A DNA stretch of 64,000 nucleotides, taken from positions 13,516,001-13,580,000 of the forward strand of contig NC_079876.1 in the NCBI RefSeq assembly GCF_029227915.1. Reading direction: 5' to 3'. Below the pieces are notes generated by a model that searched no databases, was not told where the DNA came from, and saw only the letters and a program-made list of their open reading frames with translations. The stretch comes from Hydractinia symbiolongicarpus. Lineage: Eukaryota > Cnidaria > Hydrozoa > Anthoathecata > Hydractiniidae. Shown one piece after another: positions 47,117 to 59,086 of the stretch. Positions within the stretch are counted from its first letter, which is position 1, and the number at the start of each line of letters is the position of its first letter. The translations under genes and the position numbers were made by a program.

Positions 47117-48304
47117 TTGCGGAGCGTAGTGAAGGGGAGCGCCAGCGAGCCGAGCGCAGCGAAGCTATTTTCCTCGTTCCCATAAATATATTAGAGCGTA
47201 TCGAATTTCCGCGTTTTCTCCTAGTACATCAAATTTCAAAACGTCCGACTTTTGACCCACTTACCCAAATATCTTTTATGGTCATTTCTTCCGTGAAAAT
47301 CTGGTTCGTCGAGACCATACCGTTTCCAGTTGAGATCAGGTCGGCATACGGCTTTAGCCACGGTCACTCTTACTAATATCACGTGACATTGTCTCACATA
47401 CATAGCGCTTGAAATGAAAATTGCGTTGATGGCCATATTGGCTTGTTGGACGTAATGGACGGAAGGACATTTTCAAGAAAACGAAGAAAGGGTATGTTAG
47501 CTAGTATATCACTATTTTTTACATGTAATGAGCCCTTTTCTAGCCTCACTCACACCTAAAGCTAGCTAGTATAAAACTGCCGACTTAGCTGGGATAATAT
47601 TAAAACTTAGATAGCATATATAGCTATAGCTAGCTAACTACTTTAAGAATAGTTAGCTAGCTCGAGCTTACACCAGTGCGGCTCAAGTTACAGAAACGGA
47701 AATTATTTCAATAAATATGTATCGGGGAAACTTTAAATGTAATAACAAATAGTAATAACAAATGTATATACATTTGTTATTACTGAGGCGTTTTAAATTC
47801 TGACAAGCGGTTCTCATGCAATCATCAACGCCTACTGAAAATCTTCAAATATATATATATATAATTCATTTTTTGGGTTCAATCAAAACAAATTTCAGAA
47901 AAATGAAAAAATTTCCTGTTCGGGAAATCTCATAATTTTTTAAACCAGAAAATAATTTCACAATAAAGAAATATTTTCCGTTTTTGTAACTTGACCCGAA
48001 CACCATTCTTGTTCCGTTTAACCTTCTTAGCATTTTCGATACATCAGCTTCTAAAGAAAATATGTCCCTGGTGCAAGTAATATTGCGTCCGGAACACACT
48101 ACGGTATATACTGCTAATGCGGAAACCCCAGGAAATGTTTCATCAAGGCGAAGATGAAACAGTTTGATCGATTACCATGGAGCACGTGGGAACTTTGTTT
48201 TTTATACGATTCGTTATACAATTCAACCGAAAGGGGCATCTAAAATTTTTCGCTTGCGAACCTAGGGGACTCAGTCCCACGCTCCGCAACACTTTCTATA
48301 CTAG
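47117..48304 (+). mobile_element. Short Helentron-like element B
   Basis: This 1,188-bp element starts TTGCGGAGCG. Before its end lie a hairpin, GGGACTCAGTCCC, then ACGCTCCGCAACACTTTC and TATACTAG. The 5' start and an inner 3' motif are inverse (TTGCGGAGCGT and ACGCTCCGCAA), so the inverted repeats are placed asymmetrically. The flanks TTTT and TTACATG join into the sequence seen uninterrupted in copies B, C and E (near 47513, 48976 and 53291), so there is no target duplication. Confidence 0.75.
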
Positions 48305-48580
48305 TTACATGTAATGAACTCTTTCGTATTCTCACTCACACCTAAGGCTAGAAGCATAAAACTACTGACTGAGCTGGAATAATAATAGAACTTAAATAGC
48401 CATAGCTAGCTACTTGAATTGAAGAGTTAGCTAGCAATAGCATAAAAAATATTAAACAGTAGCATAATGGCTAGTATAAAACTAGCTACAAAGAAATAGA
48501 TTTTCTGGCTATAGCTAGCTAGCTTTACATATACTACACAGTGAGTGAGATAATACACTCAATCACTGTGTCATGTTTTT

Positions 48581-49750
48581 TTGCGGAGCGGAGTGAAGGG
48601 GAGCGCCAGCGAGCCGAGCGCAGCGAAGCTATTTTCCTCGTTCCCATAAATATATTAGAGCGTATCGAATTTCCGCGTTTTCTCCTAGTACATCAAATTT
48701 CAAAACGTCCGACTTTTGACCCACTTACCCAAATATCTTTTATGGTCATTTCTTCCGTGAAAATCTGGTTCGTCGAGACCATGCCGTTTCCAGTTGAGAT
48801 CAGGTCGGCATACGGCTTTAGCCACGGTCACTCTTACTAATATCACGTGACATTGTCTCACATACATAGCGCTTGAAATGAAAATTGCGTTGATGGCCAT
48901 ATTGGCTTGTTGGACGTAATGGACGGAAGGACATTTTCAAGAAAACGAAGAAAGGGTATGTTAGCTAGTATATCACTATTTTTTACATGTAATGAGCCCT
49001 TTTCTAGCCTCACTCACACCTAAAGCTAGCTAGTATAAAACTGCCGACTTAGCTGGGATAATATTAAAACTTAGATAGCATATATAGCTATAGCTAGCTA
49101 ACTACTTTAAGAATAGTTAGCTAGCTCGAGCTTACACCAGTGCGGCTCAAGTTACAGAAACGGAAATTATTTCAATAAATATGTATCGGGGAAACTTTTT
49201 TAACATGTATATACATTTGTTATTACTGAGGCGTTTTAAATTCTGACAAGCGGTTCTCATGCAATCATCAACGCCTACTGAAAATCTTCAAATATATATA
49301 TATATATAATTCATTTTTTGGGTTCAATCAAAACAAATTTCAGAAAAATGAAAAAAATTCCTGTTCGGGAAATCTCATAATTTTTTAAACCAGAAAATAA
49401 TTTCACGATAAAGAAATATTTTCCGTTTTTGTAACTTGAGCCGAACACCATTCTTGTTCCGTTTAACCTTTTTTAGCATTTTCGATACATCAGGTTCTAA
49501 AGAAAATATGTCCCTGATGCAAGTAATATTGCGTCCGGAACACACTACGGTATATACTGCTAATGCGGAAACCCCAGGAAATGTTTCATCAAGGCGAAGA
49601 TGAAACAGTTTGATCGATTACCATGGAGCACGTGGGAACTTTGTTTTTTATACGATTCGTTATACAATTCAACCGAAAGGGGCATCTAAAATTTTTCGCT
49701 TGCGAACCTAGGGGACTCAGTCCCACGCTCCGCAACACTTTCTATACTAG
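48581..49750 (+). mobile_element. Short Helentron-like element C
   Basis: This 1,170-bp element is nearly identical to B. It differs by a few substitutions and by lacking part of the palindrome around 47754. Its 3' hairpin and CTAG end are the same. The near-identity implies recent copying. Confidence 0.75.
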
Positions 49751-52252
49751 TTGCGTGCGCAGAAATGGAGGTAAAAGGTGTCCGATTGGTTTGTTTATAT
49801 TTTTGCGGAGAGAGAGCCATTGCTCAAACGGATCTATTTTCCTCGTTCCCATAAATATATTAGAGCGTGACAAATTTCCGCGTTTCCCCCTAGTACGTGA
49901 AATTTTGATGAAAACGTGGGCGTTTTTGACCCACTTACCCCACTTTTTTTATGGTCATTTCTTTAAAAGGTTCCGTAAAAATCTGGCTAATCGAGACAGC
50001 TTTATTTTATGCTGTTTCCAGTGGACATTGGTCTCCAGCGAGTACGACGAATCCGGTTCTGTGTCTTACGCCCGATAGACATTTAATAGAAAAATACCGA
50101 GTTCTGATTCGTCAAATTGGATCACGTGGTTAAATTTTGTATCCGGGCTTTGGGTACTTAAAGTTCCCGCTTAAGTTATTTTATAAACCCTCTTGAAATT
50201 TGAAATTTCAGGTGCAAGTTTTCATGAAAGTTTCTTGACCACAAGCAGTGTACAGTTTTAGGCACGTGATCCATGGGTCATTTGTACTAATATCACGTGA
50301 CTTTTTCTCGTATAACATAGCGCCTTAAATTCAAACTTTCGTTTATCTAAGCTATATCGCAGCTGACAGGGGAAGGGCTTGTTCAAGAAAACGAAGAAAG
50401 GGTATGTTTTACCTTGTTAGTATATCACTATTTTTTGCATGTTGGGAACCCATTCTTATTCTCACTCACACCTAAAGCTAGCTAGCTTAAAACTGCCGAT
50501 TTAAATAGAATAATAATAGAAATTAGATAGCATTTAGCTAGCTAGCTACATTGTTAGAGTTAGCTAGCATAAAAACAAACAAACAATGCAATATAGCTAG
50601 AATCAAACTAGCTACAAGGCTAGCATAAAATTAACTACTTAGCTGGGATAAAACAACCCATGTAGCTAGCAATAAATTGCTATTTTTTGGTGGTATAAAA
50701 TCAGCAACATAGCTAGCATAATAGAAAAATTCTTTTGGACAGATTTTCTAACTATCCTCTAACTAGCTAGCTAGCTAGCTATTATACATATATACTACGC
50801 GGTAGGTGAGATAATTCTACTCTGTAGGAATGTCCCATCATACAGCTTGTTCTAGCTACAATCGTCACAAAATGTGTTTTCTCTGGCAATTTTATACCAA
50901 GAACAAGGAACAATAAAGTTTAGCAAAGTCAGCAAAAGAACATAGTCAGCTAGATATTTTTCAGATAGTACGTTCTGTTCTCACTCGTGATCAATGTTTA
51001 TATACATGTATGTCACGTGTAATTGTTTACATTGCTTAGACACAAAAGAGCAGTTCTTAACATTAAGGGGGAATAGAGAGCCATATTTTCATGGACGATT
51101 GTAGCTAGCTATATATATTGTACACACGTCAGGAAATAAACTTTTTTAACCCTGCCGCTGAGCATACACCAGTGCGGCTGAATTTACAGATGGGAAAATT
51201 ATTTCAATACTCGTTCAATCGTCAACATGTATTGAAAATCTCCAAGTGTATTCATTATTTCTTACCTGATTTCACGATATGTATACAAATAATGTCCCAA
51301 TAATTTCTGTTTTTGTAACTTGACCCGATCTTTACAAATGTGGCTCTAATGATGTTTTTGTTCAGTCTGAAATAAGATATTTTTATCCTACTGTCATGAA
51401 AACTTGTTTGCAAACAAAACATATACTGCTATTTGTTTTTTAGCTGCACAGGCTAACAACAGGCTGTTTCCGCTGTGTTTTTTTAAACCGAAGTTGGAGT
51501 AAAGGTTTTTTTAAAATTGTATTACGGCTGTCCGATTTCATGATTAATTTTTGAAACTTTTCCCATAAAATATTGCAGGATTCTTTAGGAGCTTAAAAAC
51601 AGGTTTTGAACAGTGTTTTTATTTTTAAATGATACAAAAACTTTTCTGCAAAATAAAATTGCTGAATGATTGTTTTAGCTGTGTAGGATAACAACAGGGT
51701 GTTTACTGTCTGTTTATGTGAACCAAAGTTTCTTCGGATGTGCGCCACAGTGTATTTGTACTAATCACCCAGCCTAGTGTTAACGACAAGCTATTACCTG
51801 TGTTTCTATTTAACAGAAGTTGTGCTAATGTTATTTTCAAAGGGTTTGTTTACCTATACTAATGGCGCACAACAGATTAAATTACATATATATTTTAAGT
51901 TTTACCGGGAACATTTTGTGAAACAGTTTTCGCTATGACATTGCACAATATGTAAATTGTGTTTCTATTCAAGCTAAAGTTGAAGAAAATATATATTTTG
52001 TGAATCTGAAAAATATAATTACACACCCGACACACCTTTAATGTTGTGTGTTTCACTCAATTTATGATATACTGCACACCTATACTAAAGCGAGCCACCT
52101 GAATGTGTGGTATATACAGTTTAAATTTTGTATTAATTGTTCCATCAAGCGTTTAACGCCAGGTAACACACTTACTTGTGGCTTAACCAGCGTAAAATCC
52201 TAAGTGTATATAATACTCACCTGTAAAGTTTTGTATATATATTTATGTTTAT

Positions 52253-52320
52253 GCCCTGCTGGTCTAATGGCTATGACAATCATGCTAATGAGAGATCCAG
52301 GTTCAAATCCTGGACAGGGC
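52253..52320 (+). repeat. tRNA-like module, copy 1
   Basis: This 68-base unit has an acceptor stem (GCCCTGC with a single mismatch to ACAGGGC), an A-box-like TGGTCTAATGG and a perfect T arm (CCAGG TTCAAAT CCTGG). The anticodon arm is not canonical. It probably acts as a tRNA-derived SINE-like head with internal Pol III boxes and is not a working tRNA. Confidence 0.7.
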
Positions 52321-52704
52321 TAGGAAAAACATAATTATCTTGCACCTACAACAACCAGGTTTTCATATAATAGGTAATCTTTGAGTAGGACTTCTCTGAT
52401 TATTTCTATATCTTGACTTTTTAATGTTGTTGTCATTGGCACCAAGTTAATCTCAGATTTATCAAAAAATGATATGTCGTTATGACCGATTGTTTAAATA
52501 CTTGTAATGGCACATAATTTTGCTATGATTCACTGTGTATTGACCTGAGATAAATTTGAGACTTTTTTTGAGATATTGAATTTGAAACATTTGCACCTTA
52601 ATATTTTCTATACTCCTGGACTAATATGATACTTAACTTAGACATATTGAGTATACGCAATCTTTGAGTTGTAAGGTGGAGATTTTCTACTAAAGTCATG
52701 CACC

Positions 52705-52910
52705 CCTGCCTTGCCGTTCCATTGCCTTGCCAGCACTGACCGCGCCTTTCTTTGCCTACCCTTCCTATGCCTTTTCTGGTGCCTGCCTACTATGTCTTTG
52801 CCTGTGGCTCCCATGCCTTGCCTACCCCTGCCTTCCTGATTCCTCTTCCTATTTCCTTGCCCGCCTTTGCCCTTTCCTTGCCGTGCTTAATGCCTTTGCC
52901 TTGGCAACCT
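52705..52910. repeat. TGCCTTGCC minisatellite of element D
   Basis: C/T-rich short units around TGCCTTGCC run up to the 3' hairpin. The same block stands at the matching place in E (about 56940-57350) and A (about 59680-59925). Confidence 0.75.
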
Positions 52911-53874
52911 CTCCGCAACACTTTCTATATTGATTGCGGAGAGTAGCGGAGTGCGCGCCAGCGCACGGAACGTAGCGGAGCCTATTTCCTCATTATATAA
53001 GCCAAATATAAGGAAAAAGAAGTACGATGGAGAGTATATAGCATTTCTATGCGATTTCGTCCCTATACATCCGAATTATAAAAATTCAAACAAAAAATAA
53101 CAGTAATCCAGCAATTTAATGTGGTCATTCTTTAGTACAGTTTATAGTAAGCGAGACAACGTGTTTATCAAGGAGCAAAGCAATGGAGTGTTTGTTGTTT
53201 TTTAAAGATGGTGCCAAGCGGAAAATGGGGACGAACTGATATTTTCAAGAAAACGAAAGAGGGAAGTATGAATAGCTAGCTAGTATATCACTATTTTTTA
53301 CATGTAATGAACCTCTTCTCACCCACACCTAACTAGCAAATAACTACCAACATATGTGGCAAAATAAGCTGGTATAACACTACCAAATTGGCTAGCTAGC
53401 AGCATAAACTAGGTAGTTAACCAGCACAAAACTGTTTTTCTCACTAGCTACTTATCTGACATAAAACTGGCTACTTGGCCGGCATAAAATTAGCTATGTA
53501 GCTAGATTTAAATGATCCTTAAGACATATTTTCTAGTCATACACATACTGCACAATGAGTTAATTATGCTCTGATTAGGAAAGTACCATCAAATATCTAC
53601 AATTATCCACAAAATATGTTGGTTCTAACAATTTTACACAAAAAACTAAGAACCAAAAGTTTAGCCAAATCAGCAAAAGAACATTGGTATAGACATATAT
53701 TCTTTTTAGCAGAAGAGCCTGGACTTTTTTTATAAATAAAAGAATAAATGCAACCTCCATAATGTGTTTTTTGCAACCTTGTCCATAGGTTGTGTAGAGC
53801 TATCACTATTTTTCACTTTTAGGTCATTCACACCCCTAAAAAGCTCCCTAACTAAAGCATTAAACAGAATTCAG

Positions 53875-54358
53875 TGGCTCAGATAAGCCGCAAACGCCCG
53901 CATATATACGGGCGAGTTCGGGCGACTTTTCGAATTAAATTGACGGTTGTCGGCCGAAACCGCCCGCACTTTCCAGAACACGCCCGAACTCGCTCGGAAC
54001 ATTCCCGAAATGCAACACCTTGTAACATAAACATGGCGGACGACAGTTAAAAGAATGCGTTTAAAGAGAAAGGAGTTAATAAAGTTTATATGTAAGTTAT
54101 TTATCAAGTAAATCTTATCACAAATCATAAAAAACAGTTCTTTTAAGAACTTCGCTATCACATAGTTAGTTCATTTTTATTTTTATACTCTTTTAAATAA
54201 TTCTTCGAGAGTCATTTGTGGTGAATCTTTTTTTTTTCGGGCATTGTTCGGGACTATGCGGGTTTTTTCGGGCAAATACCTGAATTTTTTTCAAAAGACC
54301 GAACTCGCCCGAAAACGCCCGCACTTTTTACGGCGTATGCGGCTTATCGGCACCCTCG
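53875..54358. mobile_element. hAT-type MITE, copy 2
   Basis: This is the inverted partner of copy 1 at 41784. The right end GGCTTATCGGCACCCTCGTG is well kept, while the left end is diverged (GATAAGCCGCAAACGCC remains). Confidence 0.75.
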
Positions 54359-54871
54359 TGCTAAATATACCAAACTAGGTGCCATATTTTTACGGATTCT
54401 AATTCGTCAGATTATAAACAGAATGTAATATCATTGGCTCGTGAAATATTGTGCCCGGAACGAACTGTGGATTAGCTAATACAGACACTGGTAGCTAGTT
54501 TTTCGAAAAACAAACATTTTTCTGTTCATTTATAAGATATTTTCTGCCTGTGCATATGCATGCACATGTCCATTGGTGTGGATGCAAATCAAAATATTAA
54601 GTCGTGCTGCAACTCATCTAAATTCAGACAAGCGCTTCTTGTACAATCATCTATATCACATTCATTTTTGCAGTCAGAACACCTTTCAGAAATCAAAAAT
54701 AATTTGCAATTGGGAAATCTCATAATTTCTACACCGGGAAATAATTTCCCTTTCTGTAACTTGACCTTAACTGTATATACAACATTGCCAGATACCATTT
54801 CTGTGATGCAAAATTTTGCTATTTTTATGTGCTATTAATAGCCAGGTGAGATAAGATAAGCGATTGTAAAC

Positions 54872-55366
54872 AATGCAAGAGTTAGCAAATAAAGGTATAG
54901 AGTATGAAAATAATTTGAGAGAACTTTTTTTGTAAGAGTTACAGGACAGAATATCTAATTTAGAGAAAAAAGTGGAAGATTTAGAGAGAATAGTAAAAGT
55001 AAGTTATACGCCAGAAATAGCTTAAAATGTAGAATGTGTTAAATAGTAACAACAGGTTGATAAATGGTTATAAAATTATAATAAGTTTGCATTTTTATGA
55101 GTTTAGAATATAGCATTTCAATAAGTATTGTTTCATTCATTTAGGAATTAGCGGGTGGAAAGAAGGATTTAACGTGGGACGCCTTTCGGGACTTCTGTGC
55201 CGAGAACAAGTCACTGGAAGCGTTTATAAGCTCCCACAACTACAGGTCCTGGAAGTCGTCCGGGGGTCAAAGGACCTACACCAGAGAGGATGATGAGCGG
55301 GAGCGGGAGAAGAACAAAAGGAGATATGGTGGAGGGAGGGGTGGAAGAGGAGCAATGAGGTTTTAG
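54872..55366 (+). pseudogene. Two-exon coiled-coil/RGG fragment, possible captured gene
   Basis: The first part starts ATG at 54872 and reads MQELANKGIEYENNLRELFL, then meets TAA. The same frame continues ELQDRISNLEKKVEDLERIV and K up to a GTAAGT donor at about 55000. After an intron, an acceptor TTCATTTAG (55142-55144 region) opens a 77-residue, GC-rich exon in matching phase: ELAGGKKDLTWDAFRDFCAE through a charged REDDEREREKN stretch to RYGGGRGGRGAMRF and a stop at 55364-55366. A coiled coil plus RGG tail suggests an RNA-binding or structural fragment. No family is recognised. Its GC content contrasts sharply with its surroundings. The in-frame stop may mean it is dead, or that the upstream part is not used. 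Confidence 0.5.
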
Positions 55367-55705
55367 TTTTTTTTTTGATTTTTAAACTATTTCGTTCTGT
55401 TCCAATTTATTTTATTTATCAAGTTATCGAGATTTTATGTGTTTATATCAGAACATTTAGTTTTGTTGCTGATGCAGCTCTATAATTCTGTTTCTTAACA
55501 CTTGTGTCATTTTATCAGTAACTTTAGAAAGAATTATAAAGAATTCATTTTCTGGATTGTTCTTAATTTATAGTTCAAGTTGTTCTTAGTTTGTAAAGGA
55601 AATTGTTGCGCCTTGCAAAATTTATAACCAACAAACTGCATACTTTACGTTTGCGAGTATAGATCTTTTCTTTAGTTAAATTTATTTATTTATTAATGAT
55701 ATATA

Positions 55706-55932
55706 CCGTATAAGTCGAAAAAGCGCCTCCCCTAGAATTACCGGCCCTTTTGCCATGAAATATTTAAAAATCGCCTGCCTCGAATGAGCGCCCCTCTAAA
55801 AGACGCGAGACACGTATTCAAAGAGGCACTCATTTGAAATAAAATTTGAAAATTGTTAACACAATACTTTAGCAATCTTTTTTGTAAATGAGACATGAAA
55901 CACTTCTTTAGTTAGATTTATTGCTTATACGG
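55706..55932. mobile_element. pogo-type MITE
   Basis: This 227-bp unit is flanked by TA on both sides, with ends CCGTATAAG and CTTATACGG. Interior GCGCCCCTCTAAAAGACGC resembles the subterminal motifs of the intact element at 1114-3659. Confidence 0.7.
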
Positions 55933-56236
55933 TACGTTTGAATTTTATAAATTTGTTAATTTTTTTTAAAAGAATATTAGTCCATAAAATGTTGGCATTG
56001 CTTTTTGAGAAGTCGTTCTCTATTTCATTTTTATAGATGTCATTTATATATCTCAAAATCATAGTTCTAACGACGAAAAAAAAATTTAAGAAACTAATGA
56101 TTTGAGCCTGAATCTGTTCTTATTTTTCACCAATTTGACGGCTCATCTCTTATGAAATTGTTCTTATAAAAAAGCGTAACTTTTTCTCCAGATATATATG
56201 CCTTTTTTACTCACTAAAAACACTCAATAATTTTAT

Positions 56237-56304
56237 GCCCTGTTGGTCTAATGGCTATGGCACTCATGCAAATGAGAGATCCGGGTTCAAATCCTGGACG
56301 GGGC
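56237..56304 (+). repeat. tRNA-like module, copy 2
   Basis: This 68-base copy in element E has the A-box-like TGGTCTAATGG and the B-box-like GGGTTCAAATCC. One substitution weakens the T stem (CCGGG against CCTGG). Confidence 0.65.
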
Positions 56305-56939
56305 TAGGAAAAACAATTATGCATCTAACAACAGCCAGGTAATCCGTGGTCACACATTATTGAGGTGATTTTTTTATCCGAATCCTTATGTATGTGAGAA
56401 AACGTGCCAATTTTATAAAATCAATTACTTAGTGCATGTGTTACTTTGCACCAAGTTGGCTTTAAATCTCATAAATATAAAAAAATCCTATTTTTAGCCT
56501 TTTTACCGTGTATTTTGGATTATATTCGACTATATTTTGTATTTTTACTCAAAGCTGCCTATGATTTTTCTTTTTCTAAAACTTTGAATGAAACTAACAC
56601 TTTTTGGTGAACAAGAAACCAAAATAGGCGTTTTTAAAAAATGACTCTCGTTGACTTCTGTGATCATTTCTGTATCTTGACTTTTATTGTTGTTAGAGTT
56701 ATTAAAAACCAATATTGTCAAATTCATTCGAACCAAGTTGACTTTTAATCTTTAATTTAAAAAAAAGGTTTAACTTCTTGTATTGACACATAATTCTGAT
56801 GATTCGCTGTATATGGACCTTATATAAATGTAATTATCCTGTTTTTAGGTACTGAATTTGAAATTTGCAGCTTAATATTTAGATATATTGAGAATACGTA
56901 ATATTTGAGTTGTAGAGGGGAGAGTTTCTATTAAGGTCC

Positions 56940-57350
56940 CTGCCTGCCTTGCCATCACTCACCGTGCCTTTGCCTACCCTTCCCATGCCTTTTCTGGTGC
57001 CTGCCATGCCCTTGCCTACCCCTGCCTTGCTGATTTCTCTTCATGTTTCCTTGCCTGCCTATGCCGTGCCTTTTCCTTGCCTTCATTAATGCCTTTGCCT
57101 TGCCTGTGCCTTGCCTACCCCTGCCTTACTGATTCCTCTTCCTGTTTCCTTGTCTTCCTTTGCCGTGCCCTGTTTCCTTGCCTGCATATGCCGTGCCTTT
57201 TACTTGCCGTGCTCAATGCCTTTGCCTTGCTTGTGCCTACCATGCCTTGTCTACCCCTGCCTTACTGTTTCCTTGTCTGCCTCTTTGCCGTGCCCTGTTT
57301 CCTTGCCTGCCTTTGCCGTGCCCTTTCCTTGCCGTGCTTAATGCCTTTGC
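56940..57350. repeat. TGCCTTGCC minisatellite of element E
   Basis: This is the longest of the three C/T-rich blocks. Overlapping open frames across it encode only Pro/Leu/Cys-rich repeats and are not genes. Confidence 0.75.
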
Positions 57351-59018
57351 CTTGGCAACCTCTCCGCAACACTTTCTATACTAGTTACCTTTATTTCTGC
57401 AAGTAAATATCGGGACTGTGAATCCATGTATTCTACTTTGTAGGAATGTCCCATCACGTATATAGCTTGTTCTAGCTAGCTAGCTAGCTACAATCACCCA
57501 CAAAATGTGTTGCCCCTGGCAATTTTATACCACAGACTAAGAACCAAAAAGTTTAGCAAGTCTGGAAATGAACATAGCTGGCCAGATATTTTGCACATAG
57601 TACGTTCCGTTATTACCCATGATCAATGTTTATAAAGGTATGTCACATGTAATCGGTTATGTTGCTTAGCCACAAAGAGCAGTTTTTAACATTGAGGGGG
57701 GGATAGAGAGCCATATTCTTTGTAGCAGTTGTAGCTATATATATATTGTACGCATGTTAGGGAATAAACTTTTTTAACCCTGCTGCTGAGCACACACCAG
57801 TGTGGCTCAAGTTACAGAAACTAAAATTATTTCAATATACATAACATATAGCTAGGGAAATTCTTTCAACATCATTTCTTATTACTGTGGCTTTTTAAAT
57901 TCCGATAAGCGGTTCTCATGCAACCGTCAACGTATATTAAAAGTCTTTAATTAAATATATTCATTATTTCCTATTTAATTTCCCAAGATGTACAAATACT
58001 GTTCCTAACTTCTGTTTCTGTAACTTGACCTGATCTTACATCAACAGGGCTCTAGCAACGTTTTTGTTCAGTTTGGAATAAGAGCTTTTTATCCTACTGT
58101 CATAAAAACCTGTTTGCAAAATAAACATATATATACTGCTGTTTGTTTTTTAGCTGGACAGGGTAACAATGGGCTGTTTCTGCTGTATTTTTTTAAACTG
58201 AATTGCAATAAAGGTTTTTTGGAAAATGTGTTTAAGCCTATCAGATGTCACGATTAATTTTGATCTTTCACAGAAACTTTTCCCATAAAATATTGCAGTT
58301 TTTTTACTTTGAGAGGGTAAAAACAGGTTATAAACTGTATTTTTATTTTTAAATGTTACAAAATTTTCCAGAAAAAAAAATTGTTTTAGGAGCGTGGGAT
58401 AATAACAGGTTGTTAACTGTCTGTTTGTTTGAACCGACGTTAGGATAGTTTTTTGGAAATGGGTTTTATGCCGAAACGTATGTGCGAAACAGAATATCTG
58501 TACAAATCACTAAGCCCAGTGTTAACAACAAGCTGTTACCTGTGTTTCTATTTAACAGAAGTTGCGCTAATATTTTATTTGAAATCTTATTAAACATATA
58601 TGGATGTGCAACATTGTTTACCTATACTAAGCGCTTACCCTGGATTGAAATTCACTTTTTAAGTTTTGCGAGAAACATTTTGAGAAATTCGCTAAGATGG
58701 GCACAACATATAAACTGTATTTTTGAAGAAAAGTTATTATTTGAAAAATATATTACACCTGAAACATCTTACTGTTGTGTGTGCTTCACATAATTTATGA
58801 TATACTGCATACTTGTACTAAAGCGCTCCACATAAATGTGTGGCACAGTTTACAAAACTTATAAATCTCTCTACACCAGACGTTTAACGCCTGGTGTTGG
58901 AGTTACTTGTGACTAAACCAGACATTTCAATGCCAGGTCCCCCTGTCTAGTTACTGAAAAGACTATGTGAGCATATATAAGATGCACATGTAAAATTTTT
59001 TTATATGTGTATATTCAT

Positions 59019-59086
59019 GCCCTGTTGGTCTAATGGCTATGATACTCATGCAAATGAGAGATCCAGGTTCAAATCCTGGACAGGGC
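59019..59086 (+). repeat. tRNA-like module, copy 3
   Basis: This has the best-preserved stems: GCCCTGT pairs fully with ACAGGGC, and the T arm is perfect. The anticodon arm is a 5-bp stem (CTCAT/ATGAG) with a 4-base loop, unlike a working tRNA. Confidence 0.7.

Larger units (their letters stand above)
49803..52933 (+). mobile_element. Long Helentron-like element D
   Basis: About 3.13 kb. It starts TTGCGGAGAG and ends CTCCGCAACACTTTCTATAT, then TGA, after a TTGCC-TT-GGCAA hairpin. Inside, in order, are TAGCTAGC-rich sequence (50480-50790), AT-rich DNA, a tRNA-like module (52253-52320) and a TGCCTTGCC minisatellite (about 52705-52905). No replication-helicase gene is present, so it is non-autonomous. 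Confidence 0.7.
52934..57384 (+). mobile_element. Long Helentron-like element E, with cargo
   Basis: About 4.45 kb. It starts TTGCGGAGAG directly at the end of D and ends with TATACTAG at 57384. It carries a hAT MITE (53875-54358), a coding-like segment (54872-55366), a pogo MITE (55706-55932), a tRNA-like module (56237-56304) and the TGCCTTGCC block. The extra 1.2 kb relative to D is the likely cargo. Confidence 0.65.

Noticed and set aside
47236-48900. Paired 66-residue minus-strand frames (MAINAIFISS...) conserved in B and C
   Set aside because: They are identical only because the two elements are recent copies. The related element D lacks the frame.
52253-52320. Functional tRNA gene
   Set aside because: The anticodon arm cannot form a 5-bp stem with a 7-base loop, and all three copies lie at equivalent points of a transposable element.
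52727-52946. Pro/Leu/Cys-rich overlapping frames, also at 57077-57406 and 59708-59902
   Set aside because: Open in several frames at once because of the TGCCTTGCC minisatellite. No start context or domain.
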